Part shown: in pieces, positions 28,834-37,657 of the stretch
Layout: each line of letters opens with the position of its first letter
Position numbering within the stretch: the first letter of the stretch is position 1
Origin: Streptomyces sp. TLI_146
GTDB taxonomy: Bacteria; Actinomycetota; Actinomycetes; Streptomycetales; Streptomycetaceae
Length of the DNA stretch: 64,000 nucleotides
NCBI RefSeq assembly: GCF_002846415.1
Contig: NZ_PJMX01000001.1
Location: 1,612,001-1,676,000, forward strand
Direction: 5' to 3'
Position numbers and translations under genes: made by a program
Notes under the pieces: generated by a model
Database searches by the model: none
Told to the model about the DNA's origin: nothing
The model's input: the letters and a program-made list of their open reading frames with translations, nothing else

Positions 28834-29757
28834 ATGCCCAAGGCGTACGCGTACACCCGCAACGGCGGGCCCGAGACCGAGGCGTTCATCGAGCGGGACC
28901 GGCCGCGCCCGGGCCCCGGCCAGTTGCTGGTCGAGGTCCGGGCGGCCGGGGTGAACCCGGTCGACTGGAAACTGCGCAGCGGCCTTCGCGCGCCGGGGAC
29001 GCCGGAGCCGGAGCTGCCCGCCGTGTTCGGCAGAGAGGTCGCCGGCGTGGTCGCGGAGCTGGGCCCCGGGGTGTCGGGCTTCGCCGTCGGGGACGCCGTC
29101 TTCGGCAATCCGGTGAGCGGCGGTTACGCGGAGTACACCCTGCTGCCGGTCCCGGTGGCCGCCCACAAGCCGGCCGGACTGTCGTTCGCGGACGCGGCGA
29201 CCCTGCCGGTGGCCGGGGCGACGGCGTACGACGGCGTGCGCCAGCTGGACCTGCCCGCCGGGGCGACCCTGCTGGTCACCGGCGTCGGCGGCGGCGTGGG
29301 CGTGGCCGTCGCGCAGATAGCCAGGGCCTTCGGGGTGAAGGTGGTGGGCACGGCGAGCGCGGGCAAGAAGGAGTTCGTCGAGTCGCTGGGCGCGGTGCAC
29401 GTGTCCTCGGCGGGCGATGGCCTGGCCGAGCGCGTCCGGGCGGCGGCGCCGGACGGTGTCGACGCGGTCTTCGATCTCGTCGGCGGCGAGGTCCTGGAGA
29501 CGGTCGCCGCGCTCGTCGACGACCGTACGAAGCTGATCACGGCGGCCGATCCGCCGGGGGTGGCCCGGCTCGGCGGCTCGCCGGTGCGGCGGGCCCGCAC
29601 GGCCGCGGTGCTCGACGAAGTGGCGCGGCTGGTGGTGAGCGGGGAGCTGCGCCCGTTCGTCACGGCGACGTTCCCGCTGGAGCGCGCGCCCGAGGCGCTG
29701 CGCGCGGTCGAGGACGGCCACACGCGCGGCAAGGTCGTGATCGAGGTGGCGCCGTGA
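28834..29757 (+). CDS. NADPH:quinone-reductase-like oxidoreductase (MDR superfamily, zinc-free)
   Basis: 307 residues from ATG 28834, which follows GAGGAG by seven bases. It has the medium-chain dehydrogenase layout: an N-terminal GroES-like domain (AAGVNPVDWKLRSG; GREVAGVVAELG) and a Rossmann domain with the NADPH loop VTGVGGGVGVAVAQIA. The zinc-binding cysteines are absent, which places it with quinone or enone reductases. The stop overlaps the start of the GNAT gene (GTGA), so the two make an operon; whether their substrates are linked is unknown. Confidence 0.9.
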   Translation: MPKAYAYTRNGGPETEAFIERDRPRPGPGQLLVEVRAAGVNPVDWKLRSGLRAPGTPEPELPAVFGREVAGVVAELGPGVSGFAVGDAVFGNPVSGGYAEYTLLPVPVAAHKPAGLSFADAATLPVAGATAYDGVRQLDLPAGATLLVTGVGGGVGVAVAQIARAFGVKVVGTASAGKKEFVESLGAVHVSSAGDGLAERVRAAAPDGVDAVFDLVGGEVLETVAALVDDRTKLITAADPPGVARLGGSPVRRARTAAVLDEVARLVVSGELRPFVTATFPLERAPEALRAVEDGHTRGKVVIEVAP

Positions 29758-30479
29758 GCGCACCGCACCCCCTCGACAACCCGGCCCGCGCCTCCCTCAC
29801 CGGGCCGCACGCCCACTTCGCCGAGCGGCTGGGGCGGGTGCTGCGCTATCCGCCCGAGGTGACGCCGTGGCTGGCGCTCTCCGACGACCCGGGACCGCAG
29901 GACTGGGCGGACGTCGCCGCGCTGGCCGGGCCGGGCAACGAGGTGCCGCTGCTCGGGATGAGCCATCTGCCGCCCGCGGACTGGGAGTTGACGTTCGAGG
30001 CGGACGGGGTGCAACTGGTGGACGACGGGGCGGCCGCCCGTCCGTTCGACGAGGCCGTGACGCTGACCGCCGCCGACGTACCGGAGATGATGGCGCTGGT
30101 GGAGCGGACCCGGCCGGGCCCGTTCCTGCCGCGCACCATCGAGCTGGGCACCTATCTGGGCGTGCGCAGGGACGGCGTCCTGGTGGCGATGGCGGGCGAG
30201 CGGCTGCACCCGCCCGGCTGGACGGAGATCAGCGCGGTCTGCACCGACGACGCCTTCCGCGGCCAGGGCCTGGGCACCCGGCTGATCCTGGCGGTCGCGG
30301 CGAACATCCGGGAGCGCGGCGAGCGGCCCTTCCTGCACACGGGCGCGCGCAACACCGGCGCCATCCGCCTCTACGAGTCCCTGGGCTTCCGGCTCCGCCG
30401 TACCACCCGGTTCATGGCGGCCCGGGTGCCGGACGACCAACTGGCAAGCCTCACAACATCATTTCACTCGTTCGAGTGA
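29754..30479 (+). CDS. GNAT family N-acetyltransferase
   Basis: 241 residues from GTG 29754, coupled to the oxidoreductase gene by a GTGA overlap. The first 115 residues are a degenerate half. The acetyl-CoA motif is VCTDDAFRGQGLGTRLI with the standard Q/RxxGxG, then GARNTGAIRLYESLGFRLRRT. The overall pattern is FR47-like, seen in small-molecule or protein N-terminus acetylation. The acceptor is unknown. Confidence 0.88.
   Translation: MSAPHPLDNPARASLTGPHAHFAERLGRVLRYPPEVTPWLALSDDPGPQDWADVAALAGPGNEVPLLGMSHLPPADWELTFEADGVQLVDDGAAARPFDEAVTLTAADVPEMMALVERTRPGPFLPRTIELGTYLGVRRDGVLVAMAGERLHPPGWTEISAVCTDDAFRGQGLGTRLILAVAANIRERGERPFLHTGARNTGAIRLYESLGFRLRRTTRFMAARVPDDQLASLTTSFHSFE
30464..30479. promoter_or_regulatory. 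16-bp palindrome across the GNAT stop
   Basis: TCACTCG-TT-CGAGTGA contains the stop codon and lies about 120 bp before the STAS gene in a locally AT-rich stretch. It could be an operator or a hairpin terminator; the short loop favours a protein-binding site. Confidence 0.3.
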
Positions 30480-30597
30480 TGAAACGGTCGTGTGAATTGT
30501 TTCTGCACTTTTGGCGCTCCGGCTAGCGTCTAACGTTCCCCCCGGCGGCCCAAGCCCCCGGCCGTCACACCAAAACGCTGCCTTTGGGGGAGAGATA

Positions 30598-31035
30598 GTG
30601 CGCCGCGACGAATACGTCGACGACGGTCCGCCAGAACTCGTGCCGGCTTCCCGCCCGCACTACGAGCGGCCGTCCCTGAGGGTCCACACACGGGCCGGAG
30701 TGACCGTCGCCGAGCTGCACGGCGAAATCGACATCCAAGCCGTCCAGGCGCTGCGGCCGCGCCTGGACACCCTCACCGGGGACGGGGTGGGCGCGCTGGC
30801 CGTGGACCTGCGCCCCATCCGGTTCCTGGACTGCTCGGGACTCGCCCTGCTGGTGCGGGCCCACCGCCGGGTGACCGAGCGGGGCGGCTCGTGGGGGCTC
30901 GTCTGCGACCATCCGCTGACGCTGCGGATCCTGCGGATCACCGCCCTCACGACCGTCCTGGGGCCTGCTCCGACGCTGGAGCAGGCCCTGCCCGCCGTCA
31001 GGCTTCCGAACGGGTCCGGGCCAGCCGGAGAGTGA
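30598..31035 (+). CDS. STAS-domain anti-anti-sigma factor
   Basis: 145 residues from GTG 30598 after GGGGGAGAG. The STAS domain spans about 35-135: VTVAELHGEIDIQAV, ALAVDLRPIRFLDCSGLALLVRAHRRV. The serine in DCSGL is the expected phosphorylation site of SpoIIAA/RsbV-type proteins, which capture anti-sigma kinases when unphosphorylated. No kinase or sigma factor is adjacent, but two PP2C phosphatases that could dephosphorylate such a protein lie 11-18 kb away. Its last 38 bp overlap the convergent alpha-mannosidase gene. Confidence 0.9.
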   Translation: MRRDEYVDDGPPELVPASRPHYERPSLRVHTRAGVTVAELHGEIDIQAVQALRPRLDTLTGDGVGALAVDLRPIRFLDCSGLALLVRAHRRVTERGGSWGLVCDHPLTLRILRITALTTVLGPAPTLEQALPAVRLPNGSGPAGE

Positions 31036-34000
31036 CCAGCTCGAAGGGCCGCAGCGCCAACCGCACCACGCCGTCGGCCAGTTCAAGGGAGGTGCTGTCG
31101 ACGAGCGGCCGCTCCAGCAGGTCGGTCGCCACCACCGCGTCCGCCTCGAAGCCCGGGGCGACCCGGGCCCGGGCCCGGCCGCCCCGCGACTCGTAGAGCC
31201 TGACGACCACGTCGCCGCTGCCGTCGTCGGCGAGCTTCACCGCGCTGACGACCACCGCGTCGTCGTCGACCGACACCAGCGGCGCCACCTCCGCCGCGCC
31301 CGCGACCCGCCGCTCCGGCAGGTTGACGCGGTAGCCCTCGCGCACCGCGTCACCGATCGTGGCGCCGGGCACGAGCGCGTGCCGGAAGTGGTGCAGCCCC
31401 TGGTCGGTCTCGGGGTCGGGAAAGCGCGGGGCGCGCAGCAGCGAGACGCGGACCGTGGTGGTCGTGCCCGGCCCCTCGGCGGCGTCGCGCACGGTCCGGG
31501 TCACGTCATGCCCGTACGTGGAGTCGTTGACGAGGGCGACGCCCCAGCCCGGCTCCTCCAGATGGACGAAGCGGTGGTTGCAGGCCTCGAACTTGGCCGC
31601 CTCCCAGCTGGTGTTGGTGTGGGTCGGCCGGTGGACATGGCCGAACTGGGTCTCCGACGCGTACCGCTCGGCGTGGATGTCCAGCGGGAACGCGGCCTTC
31701 AGGAACTTCTCGGTCTCGTGCCAGTCGACCTCGGTGTCGATGTCGAGCCGCTTGGCGCCGGGGGCGAGGCTGAGCAGCTGGGTGACCTTGGAGTCGCCGA
31801 AACTCCGCACGATCCGGACGGCGGCCACACCCCCGTCCTCCACGGCGACGAGCTGGTCGAGGTCCGTCAGATCGGTCACCGTGTTGCGGTAGAACGCGTC
31901 CACGTCCCACGCGTCCCACATGTTCGGGAAGTCGGGGTGGATCTGGAGCAGGTTCGCGGCCTTTCCGGGGGCGACGGTCTCGCGCCCGGCGCCGATGTCG
32001 TACGCGGACACCACCAGCCCTCGGGCGTCGATCGCCACCGAGAGCAGCCCGTTGTCCAAGACGAAGCCGCCGCCCTCGCGCGGCGCGGCGCGGCTCACGC
32101 CGATATGGACGGCGGGGGCGGCCCCGCCCGCCGGCACTCCGTCGCGCGCGTGGGGCGCCGAGTTGAAGACCAGGGTGGCGCCCGAGTCGCCCTCGCCCGC
32201 GAGCGCGCGCTGTGCGCCGTCGATGATCGCGTTCAGCTCCCGCGCGACGGCCGCATAGGTCTTCTCCGCCTCCCGGTGCACCCAGGCGATGGAGGAGCCG
32301 GGCAGGATGTCGTGGAACTGGTGCAGCAGCACGGTCTTCCAGATCCGGTCCAACTGCTCGTACGGATACGGGAATCCGGCCCGCACGGCCGCCGTCGCGG
32401 CCCACAGCTCGGCCTCGCGCAGCAGGTGCTCGCTGCGCCGGTTGCCCTGCTTGGTCTTGGCCTGGCTGGTCAGCGTGGCGCGGTGCAGCTCCAGATAGAG
32501 CTCGCCCACCCACACCGGCGCGTTCGGGTACTCCGCCTGCGCCTTGGTGAAGAACTCGGCGGGGCTCTCCCACTCCACGGTCGCCGAGCCCTCCAGACTC
32601 CGCAGCCGGGCGGCCTTGGCGACCATCTCCCGGGTGGTGCCGCCGCCCCCGTCGCCCCAGCCGGTCGGGGCCAGTGAGTGCCGGGCGTGGCCCTTGTCCT
32701 TGAAGTTGCGGGCCGCGTGGGCGATCTCGCTGCCCTTCATCGAGCAGTTGTAGGTGTCGACGGGCGGGAAGTGGGTGAAGATCCGGGTGCCGTCGATGCC
32801 CTCCCACTGGAAGGTGTGGTGCGGGAACTTGTTGGTCTGGCTCCAGGAGATCTTCTGGGTGAGCAGCCACTTGGCTCCCGCCGCCTTGATGATCTGCGGC
32901 AGCCCGGCGGCGAAGCCGAAGGTGTCGGGCAGCCAGGCCTCGTCGTTCTCGACGCCGAACTCGTCGAGGAAGAACCGCTTGCCGTGCACGAACTGACGGG
33001 CCATCGCCTCCGAGCCCGGCATGTTGGTGTCCGACTCCACCCACATGCCGCCCGCGGGCACGAACCGCCCGTCGGAGACGGCCTTCTTCACGCGCGCGTA
33101 CACCTCGGGCCGGTGTTCCTTGATCCAGGCGAACTGCTGCGCCTGCGACATGGTGAAGACGAAGTCCGGCTCGTCCTCCAGGAGCGCCGTCATGTTCGAC
33201 GTCGTACGGGCCACCTTGCGCACGGTCTCGCGCAGCGGCCACAGCCACGCCGAGTCGATGTGCGCGTGCCCCACCGCGCTGATGCGGTGGGCGGTGGGCC
33301 CGGCCGGCACCGCCAGCACACCGGCGAGCTCGGCGCGGGCCGCCGCGGCGCTGCCGTTCACGTCCTGGAGGTCCACCGCGTCGAGCGCGCGGCCGATCGC
33401 CCGCAGGACGTCCCAGCGCCGGGCGCCCTCGACCGGCAGCTCGTGCATCAGCTCGCCCAGCACCTCCAGGTCGAGGACGAGCTGCCACACCGTCTCGTCG
33501 AAGACCGCGAGGTCCATCCGGGCCAGCCGGTACTGCGGCTCGGTGCCCGCGGTCTCCTTGTCGCCGAGGGCGGTCGGCACGAAGGGGTGGTAGTCGAGGA
33601 TGACCGGGTTGGACGCGGCCTCGATGTGCAGCCGCACCTCCTCGCCGCCCACGGCGGGCGCGCCGACGCGCACCCACTGGTTGCGCGGGTTGAGGCCCTT
33701 CACCGGGGTGCCGTCGGGGCGGTAGACGAGGCCCTCGCACTGGAAGCCCGGCATGTTCTCGTCGAAGCCGAGGTCGAGGAGCGCCTCGACGGTCCGCCCG
33801 GCCCACTCGGCCGGTACGGTCCCGGTCACCCGGAACCAGCTGGTGCCCCACGGCGCGCCCCAGGCGTCCCCGACCGCGATCGGCTCGGGGACAGCGGCCA
33901 GCCCCTCGGCGACCGGGACGGGCTCGCCCGGCGCGTGCCACACCGCCACTTCCAGCGGGACGGATTCGGGGTACACGGCGGGGCGGATGCGCTCGTCGAG

Positions 34001-34045
34001 GACTCGCTTGAGGCGGGCTTCGACCAGGCTGCGGTCGTCATGCAT
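30998..34045 (-). CDS. GH38 alpha-mannosidase, cytoplasmic
   Basis: 1015 residues, the usual bacterial GH38 length, with no signal peptide. The zinc-site motif GHAHIDSAWLWP (259-270) carries His260, His262 and Asp264; WVESDTNMPG (335-344) carries the nucleophile Asp339. The C-terminal half is the beta-sandwich domain pair of the family. It removes alpha-linked mannose from oligosaccharides. It is last in a run on the minus strand with GH85, GH5 and an ABC importer, so imported high-mannose fragments are the likely substrate. The start is MHDDRS at 34045, with GGAG upstream. Confidence 0.93.
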   Translation of the reverse strand: MHDDRSLVEARLKRVLDERIRPAVYPESVPLEVAVWHAPGEPVPVAEGLAAVPEPIAVGDAWGAPWGTSWFRVTGTVPAEWAGRTVEALLDLGFDENMPGFQCEGLVYRPDGTPVKGLNPRNQWVRVGAPAVGGEEVRLHIEAASNPVILDYHPFVPTALGDKETAGTEPQYRLARMDLAVFDETVWQLVLDLEVLGELMHELPVEGARRWDVLRAIGRALDAVDLQDVNGSAAAARAELAGVLAVPAGPTAHRISAVGHAHIDSAWLWPLRETVRKVARTTSNMTALLEDEPDFVFTMSQAQQFAWIKEHRPEVYARVKKAVSDGRFVPAGGMWVESDTNMPGSEAMARQFVHGKRFFLDEFGVENDEAWLPDTFGFAAGLPQIIKAAGAKWLLTQKISWSQTNKFPHHTFQWEGIDGTRIFTHFPPVDTYNCSMKGSEIAHAARNFKDKGHARHSLAPTGWGDGGGGTTREMVAKAARLRSLEGSATVEWESPAEFFTKAQAEYPNAPVWVGELYLELHRATLTSQAKTKQGNRRSEHLLREAELWAATAAVRAGFPYPYEQLDRIWKTVLLHQFHDILPGSSIAWVHREAEKTYAAVARELNAIIDGAQRALAGEGDSGATLVFNSAPHARDGVPAGGAAPAVHIGVSRAAPREGGGFVLDNGLLSVAIDARGLVVSAYDIGAGRETVAPGKAANLLQIHPDFPNMWDAWDVDAFYRNTVTDLTDLDQLVAVEDGGVAAVRIVRSFGDSKVTQLLSLAPGAKRLDIDTEVDWHETEKFLKAAFPLDIHAERYASETQFGHVHRPTHTNTSWEAAKFEACNHRFVHLEEPGWGVALVNDSTYGHDVTRTVRDAAEGPGTTTTVRVSLLRAPRFPDPETDQGLHHFRHALVPGATIGDAVREGYRVNLPERRVAGAAEVAPLVSVDDDAVVVSAVKLADDGSGDVVVRLYESRGGRARARVAPGFEADAVVATDLLERPLVDSTSLELADGVVRLALRPFELVTLRLARTRSEA

Positions 34046-34105
34046 GAGGATCTGCTCCGTGGGTCGAGGGTCGAGCGGGGTGCGGGTGCCAGGAGGTGGC
34101 AGGGG

Positions 34106-36142
34106 TTACCAGTGGTGGACGGTGGAGGCGGGTGCGGAGGCCGTGTAGAGCTCGTCGACGGCCCGTATCTCGAACCGCGCCGCCCGCTCGCCTCCTTCCG
34201 GCTTCAGTGCGGGAACGAAGAAGGCATTCCCGCACGTTCCCCCGAGGAAGCGGCGGCTTCCCCCGGGCAGCACCCGGTGCAGCTCGTAGTGGCGCACCGC
34301 GCCCGGCGCCCGGCGCCAGGCGAAACGCAGCGAGGTGCCCGCGGCGCCGGTCGCCGAGCCGGTGACGCGCAGCCTGCTCGGCGCGCCCGGCCTCGTGGCG
34401 GCCGCGCCGCGCACCGCCAGCGCGCCCAGGCGCCACCGGGCACGCCCCTCGGCGGTGAGCCGGACGCCGAGCGAGCGGGCCGTCCCGGAAAGGGTGTTCA
34501 GCCGCAGGGCCGCGGTGCTCCAGCCGGAGCCGCCCGCCCGCAGAGTGCCCGCCGGGATGTAGGTGTACGGGACCGGGTCACCGGGTCCGGCGGGCTCGCG
34601 CAGGGCGACCGCGAGCTCGACGGTGACCGTGCCCTCGTCGGCCCGGTGGGTGAGCTCGACGACCGTAGAGCGGGACAGCGGCAGCCGGGTCGCGTGGAGC
34701 TCGATGGTGGCAGGGGCGTCGAAGTCGCCGTCGACCAGGAGGCTGGACCCGCCGCGCCAGGCGTCCGCGAAGTCGAAGGAGACGGCCGGGCGGCGCCCGC
34801 TCGTGCGGACCACCCAGCGGCGGCCCGGCAGCCGGTCCTGGAGGCCGAGGTGGTTCCACTCGGCGGCCGAGGTCACCTCGCCGCGCTCGTACCAGCGCAG
34901 TCCGTGCCCGGTGTTGAAGGAGGTCGCGAACGGCAGCCGGTCGACCGTCGAGCGGTCCGCGACCACGGTCGCCGGGGCGCGCCAGCCGTCCGTGTCCGGC
35001 TGCGAGGGGTCGAGGGAACGCCCGGTCCAGAACCGGTCGTCGGCCGCGTGGAACTGCCCCGGGGTGCGCCCCTCGGGCAGCTGGTTGCGGGTCCACTCGG
35101 GCCGGTAGAGACCGTACGAGACGATGTGCGCCCGGTCGCGGGGCACGATGGCGTCCCAGTCCACGGAGCTGTCCCACCCATGGGCCTCGACGTCGACGCC
35201 GGCCCACAGCTCGTAGCGGCTCCGGCCGAGCCTGTCCGCGAGCTCACCGGAGGAGGCGAGGCTCCCGCCCGACCACCGGAAGTCCACGAACATCGCGTCG
35301 GCGCTGCGGAAGAAGTCCTGATTCTGCGCGTCGAGCGCGCCCTGCCACCCCACGGACCCATCGACGGTCATCGCGTCGTACCAGGTGACGCGGAGTCCGG
35401 AGGCCTCGCTGCGGGCCTTGAGGTCCCGTACGAAGGCGAGCATGTCGGCGCCGAGGGCCGCGTCGCCGCCGTCGGTCTCGGCGTTGACGAACCACCCGTC
35501 GAAGCCGTACGCGACCGCCACCTCGACGAGCTTCGCGGCGAGCGGGAACCGGCCGAGCGGGTCGCGCCGCACCAGGTCGCGGGTCCAGCGCAGCTCGCCG
35601 CCCCACGCGGTCGGCGGCAGGAAGACGGTGCCGAGCACGGGCACGCCGTTGCGGTGCGCCGCGTCCACGACCGGCGCGTTGGGGGCCAGGATCAGCCCCT
35701 CCCCCGCCGAACCGCCCCAGAACACCAGCTCGTCGAGGTAGGCCCAGTGGGTGAGCGCGTAGTGGTCGGCGGTGGCCGCGCCCTGGGACGGGTTGCCCGC
35801 GGTGTGCCCGAACGACACGAGCGCCTGGATACGGGCCTGCCGGGCGCGGGCGCTCCGGTTCACCGCCACCGGCGTGAACCGCCGGGCGAGCGGCACGGAC
35901 GCGGTGTTGAAGGCGAGGTCCCGGTCGTCCGCGGCCCGCCAGTCCTTCAGACTCCGCCAGGTGATGCCGGGGCCGGGGGTGCCGGAGGGGAACGAGTCCG
36001 GGTACCAGTACGAGGCATACGGCTGAAGATCGACGGGAGCGCCCTCCGTTGCCCGAGCGGCAACGGCTGGGCCGACGACAGCGGCAGCCGCCCCGGCTCC
36101 GGCGAGGACGACGGTACGGCGGGTGGGTCTGGGGAGGGGCAT
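34106..36142 (-). CDS. Secreted GH85 endo-beta-N-acetylglucosaminidase
   Basis: 678 residues. The twin-arginine-like leader RRTVVLAG (8-15) and an alanine-rich stretch suggest Tat export. The GH85 barrel covers about 40-370 and its catalytic pair is in FDGWFVNAET: Asn220 (orients the substrate acetamide) and Glu222 (acid/base), as in Endo-D/Endo-M. A galactose-binding-like beta-sandwich and a C-terminal fibronectin-like domain follow. The enzyme cuts the GlcNAc-GlcNAc core bond of N-glycans and releases oligomannose sugars. It sits between GH38 and GH5 genes, so the freed glycan would be taken up by the importer upstream and trimmed inside. Confidence 0.93.
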   Translation of the reverse strand: MPLPRPTRRTVVLAGAGAAAAVVGPAVAARATEGAPVDLQPYASYWYPDSFPSGTPGPGITWRSLKDWRAADDRDLAFNTASVPLARRFTPVAVNRSARARQARIQALVSFGHTAGNPSQGAATADHYALTHWAYLDELVFWGGSAGEGLILAPNAPVVDAAHRNGVPVLGTVFLPPTAWGGELRWTRDLVRRDPLGRFPLAAKLVEVAVAYGFDGWFVNAETDGGDAALGADMLAFVRDLKARSEASGLRVTWYDAMTVDGSVGWQGALDAQNQDFFRSADAMFVDFRWSGGSLASSGELADRLGRSRYELWAGVDVEAHGWDSSVDWDAIVPRDRAHIVSYGLYRPEWTRNQLPEGRTPGQFHAADDRFWTGRSLDPSQPDTDGWRAPATVVADRSTVDRLPFATSFNTGHGLRWYERGEVTSAAEWNHLGLQDRLPGRRWVVRTSGRRPAVSFDFADAWRGGSSLLVDGDFDAPATIELHATRLPLSRSTVVELTHRADEGTVTVELAVALREPAGPGDPVPYTYIPAGTLRAGGSGWSTAALRLNTLSGTARSLGVRLTAEGRARWRLGALAVRGAAATRPGAPSRLRVTGSATGAAGTSLRFAWRRAPGAVRHYELHRVLPGGSRRFLGGTCGNAFFVPALKPEGGERAARFEIRAVDELYTASAPASTVHHW

Positions 36143-36240
36143 GGGGGTCTCTCCTTTTCAGGTGGTGTGGCCCTACCGGGCCGGGGTCCGCGCTGTACTC
36201 ATCACGCTGTCGAGCCGAGGCTTCATACGGGGCTGAGCCC

Positions 36241-36310
36241 ATCCCCCCAAGGGGCGCGGGGAACTGCGCGCCCAGCCACGCACGGTCCGCAGCCGAACAC
36301 GCCGTCGCCC
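36241..36310. repeat. Recurrent Streptomyces intergenic element
   Basis: The sequence CCCAAGGGGCGCGGGGAAC, followed by a GCGCGCCC arm and an AGCC-ACGC-GGTCCGCAGCC tail, matches an element I recognise from many Streptomyces intergenic regions. It forms a 7-bp hairpin GGGCGCG/CGCGCCC (36252-36258 with 36267-36273). It lies just after the GH5 stop and may terminate transcription or be a mobile miniature repeat. Confidence 0.55.
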
Positions 36311-36317
36311 GTCGCGC

Positions 36318-37589
36318 TCAGCCCACCTCCTCCGGCACCACGACCTCATCGATCCCGCGCAGCGCCAAGTGCTCCTTGTCATCGGCACGGCTCGCCAGCA
36401 CCACCGCGGGCCGCACCCCGTCCCCCACCAGCCGGGCGAACGCCTCGAACACCGATCCGCCAGGCGCGCACACAGAACGGCGCGGCGCCGAGAGCTCGTC
36501 CCCCACGTCGACGACGAGCGCGGTGGTACGGGGCGCGGGCGCATGCACCCGCCCCCGCCACTCCCGGGCCAGCCGGGCCACGGCCTCCCCCTCCGGCTTC
36601 ACCCGCCCCGAGCTGGTCAACAGCCCAAGGCTGTACTCCAGTTCGGGAAAGTCGGCCAGCGACCGGTCCACGTCGTGGGAGCACCACCACGTGACCCCCC
36701 ACAGATCCGCGCAGTCCAGCGCGTTCACCACCGTCGCCTCGGTGAACGCGGCCGCGTGCCCGGCCGGGATCAGCGGGGCGGGCGCGCCCACCTCCTGGAG
36801 CCACACCGGCCGCCGCGGATCGTCCGCCCAGGCCTTCGACAGCTCGACGAGGTACGCGGCGTGGTTCTCGGTCGCGACACCGCCGCGCCCGTGCGCCTGG
36901 GCCGTACCGTTGAACACCCAGGAGTGCACGGTGGTCATGGCGCCGAGCCGCGCGGCGTGCGCGGGGGTGAACGGCTGGTCGTCCTGGTACCAGGCGGCGT
37001 CGTACTCGGCGTGCACATGGGGCCTGTCCGGCGCGCCCTCCTCGCACGCGGCGAGCATCCGCTCCAGCCACTCCCCGGCCTGCGCGGGCGTGATGCGGTC
37101 GGGGTCGGGGTGCGGCCCGGCCGCGAACTGGTTGATCTCGTTGCCGAGCGTCATCCCGATGAAGTTGGGCCGGTCCGCGAGCGCCCCCGCGAGGGTGCGC
37201 AGCAGCGCCGCCTGCCCGTCGAGCACCTCGGGGTCGGTGAAGAGGCTGCGCCGGTGCCAGGTCTGCGTCCAGGCGGGCAGGAAGTCGAAGCTCGACAGAT
37301 GGCCCTGGAGCCCGTCGACGTTGACATCGAGGCCGCGTTCGCCCGCCGCGTCGGCGAGCTGGACCAGCTGCTCGACCGCGCGCGGCCGGATCAGGGTGCG
37401 GTTGGGCTGGAAGTACGGCCACACCGGGAAGACCCGGATGTGGTCGAGGCCGAGCGCCGCGATCGCGTCGAGGTCGGCGCGTACGGCGTCGAGGTCGAAG
37501 TCGAGCCAGTGGTGGAACCACCCCTGGCCAGGCGTGTAGTTGGCGCCGAAGCGCACGGCGGCAGGCATGCGGGCCTGTTGTGAAGGCAT
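36318..37589 (-). CDS. GH5 family glycosidase, probable beta-mannosidase (GH5_18-like)
   Basis: 423 residues, no signal peptide, so it acts in the cytoplasm. ATG 37589 is chosen; an inner ATG at 37568 is possible. It has the GH5/clan A barrel: VRFGANYTPGQGWFHHW at the start, LGNEINQ (148-154) with acid/base Glu151 and WLQEVGAP (263-270) with nucleophile Glu266. In Bifidobacterium, GH5_18 enzymes with this layout split the Man-beta-1,4-GlcNAc core of N-glycans and lie with GH38, GH85 and ABC genes. The same company is kept here, so that role is my inference; other exo-mannosidase or glucosidase activities are possible. Confidence 0.78.
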   Translation of the reverse strand: MPSQQARMPAAVRFGANYTPGQGWFHHWLDFDLDAVRADLDAIAALGLDHIRVFPVWPYFQPNRTLIRPRAVEQLVQLADAAGERGLDVNVDGLQGHLSSFDFLPAWTQTWHRRSLFTDPEVLDGQAALLRTLAGALADRPNFIGMTLGNEINQFAAGPHPDPDRITPAQAGEWLERMLAACEEGAPDRPHVHAEYDAAWYQDDQPFTPAHAARLGAMTTVHSWVFNGTAQAHGRGGVATENHAAYLVELSKAWADDPRRPVWLQEVGAPAPLIPAGHAAAFTEATVVNALDCADLWGVTWWCSHDVDRSLADFPELEYSLGLLTSSGRVKPEGEAVARLAREWRGRVHAPAPRTTALVVDVGDELSAPRRSVCAPGGSVFEAFARLVGDGVRPAVVLASRADDKEHLALRGIDEVVVPEEVG

Positions 37590-37657
37590 GCGGGTCCGTT
37601 CTGTGGGCGTACCGCGGGGCGAAGGAGGAGGCGAGCGGGGACGAAGGGCCACGGGGC

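Noticed and set aside
32678..36694. Plus-strand frame of more than 1300 codons opposite GH38, GH85 and GH5
   Set aside because: It is the antisense shadow of three genes with complete catalytic motifs; its predicted protein is low-complexity and has no fold, as expected for GC-rich antisense frames.
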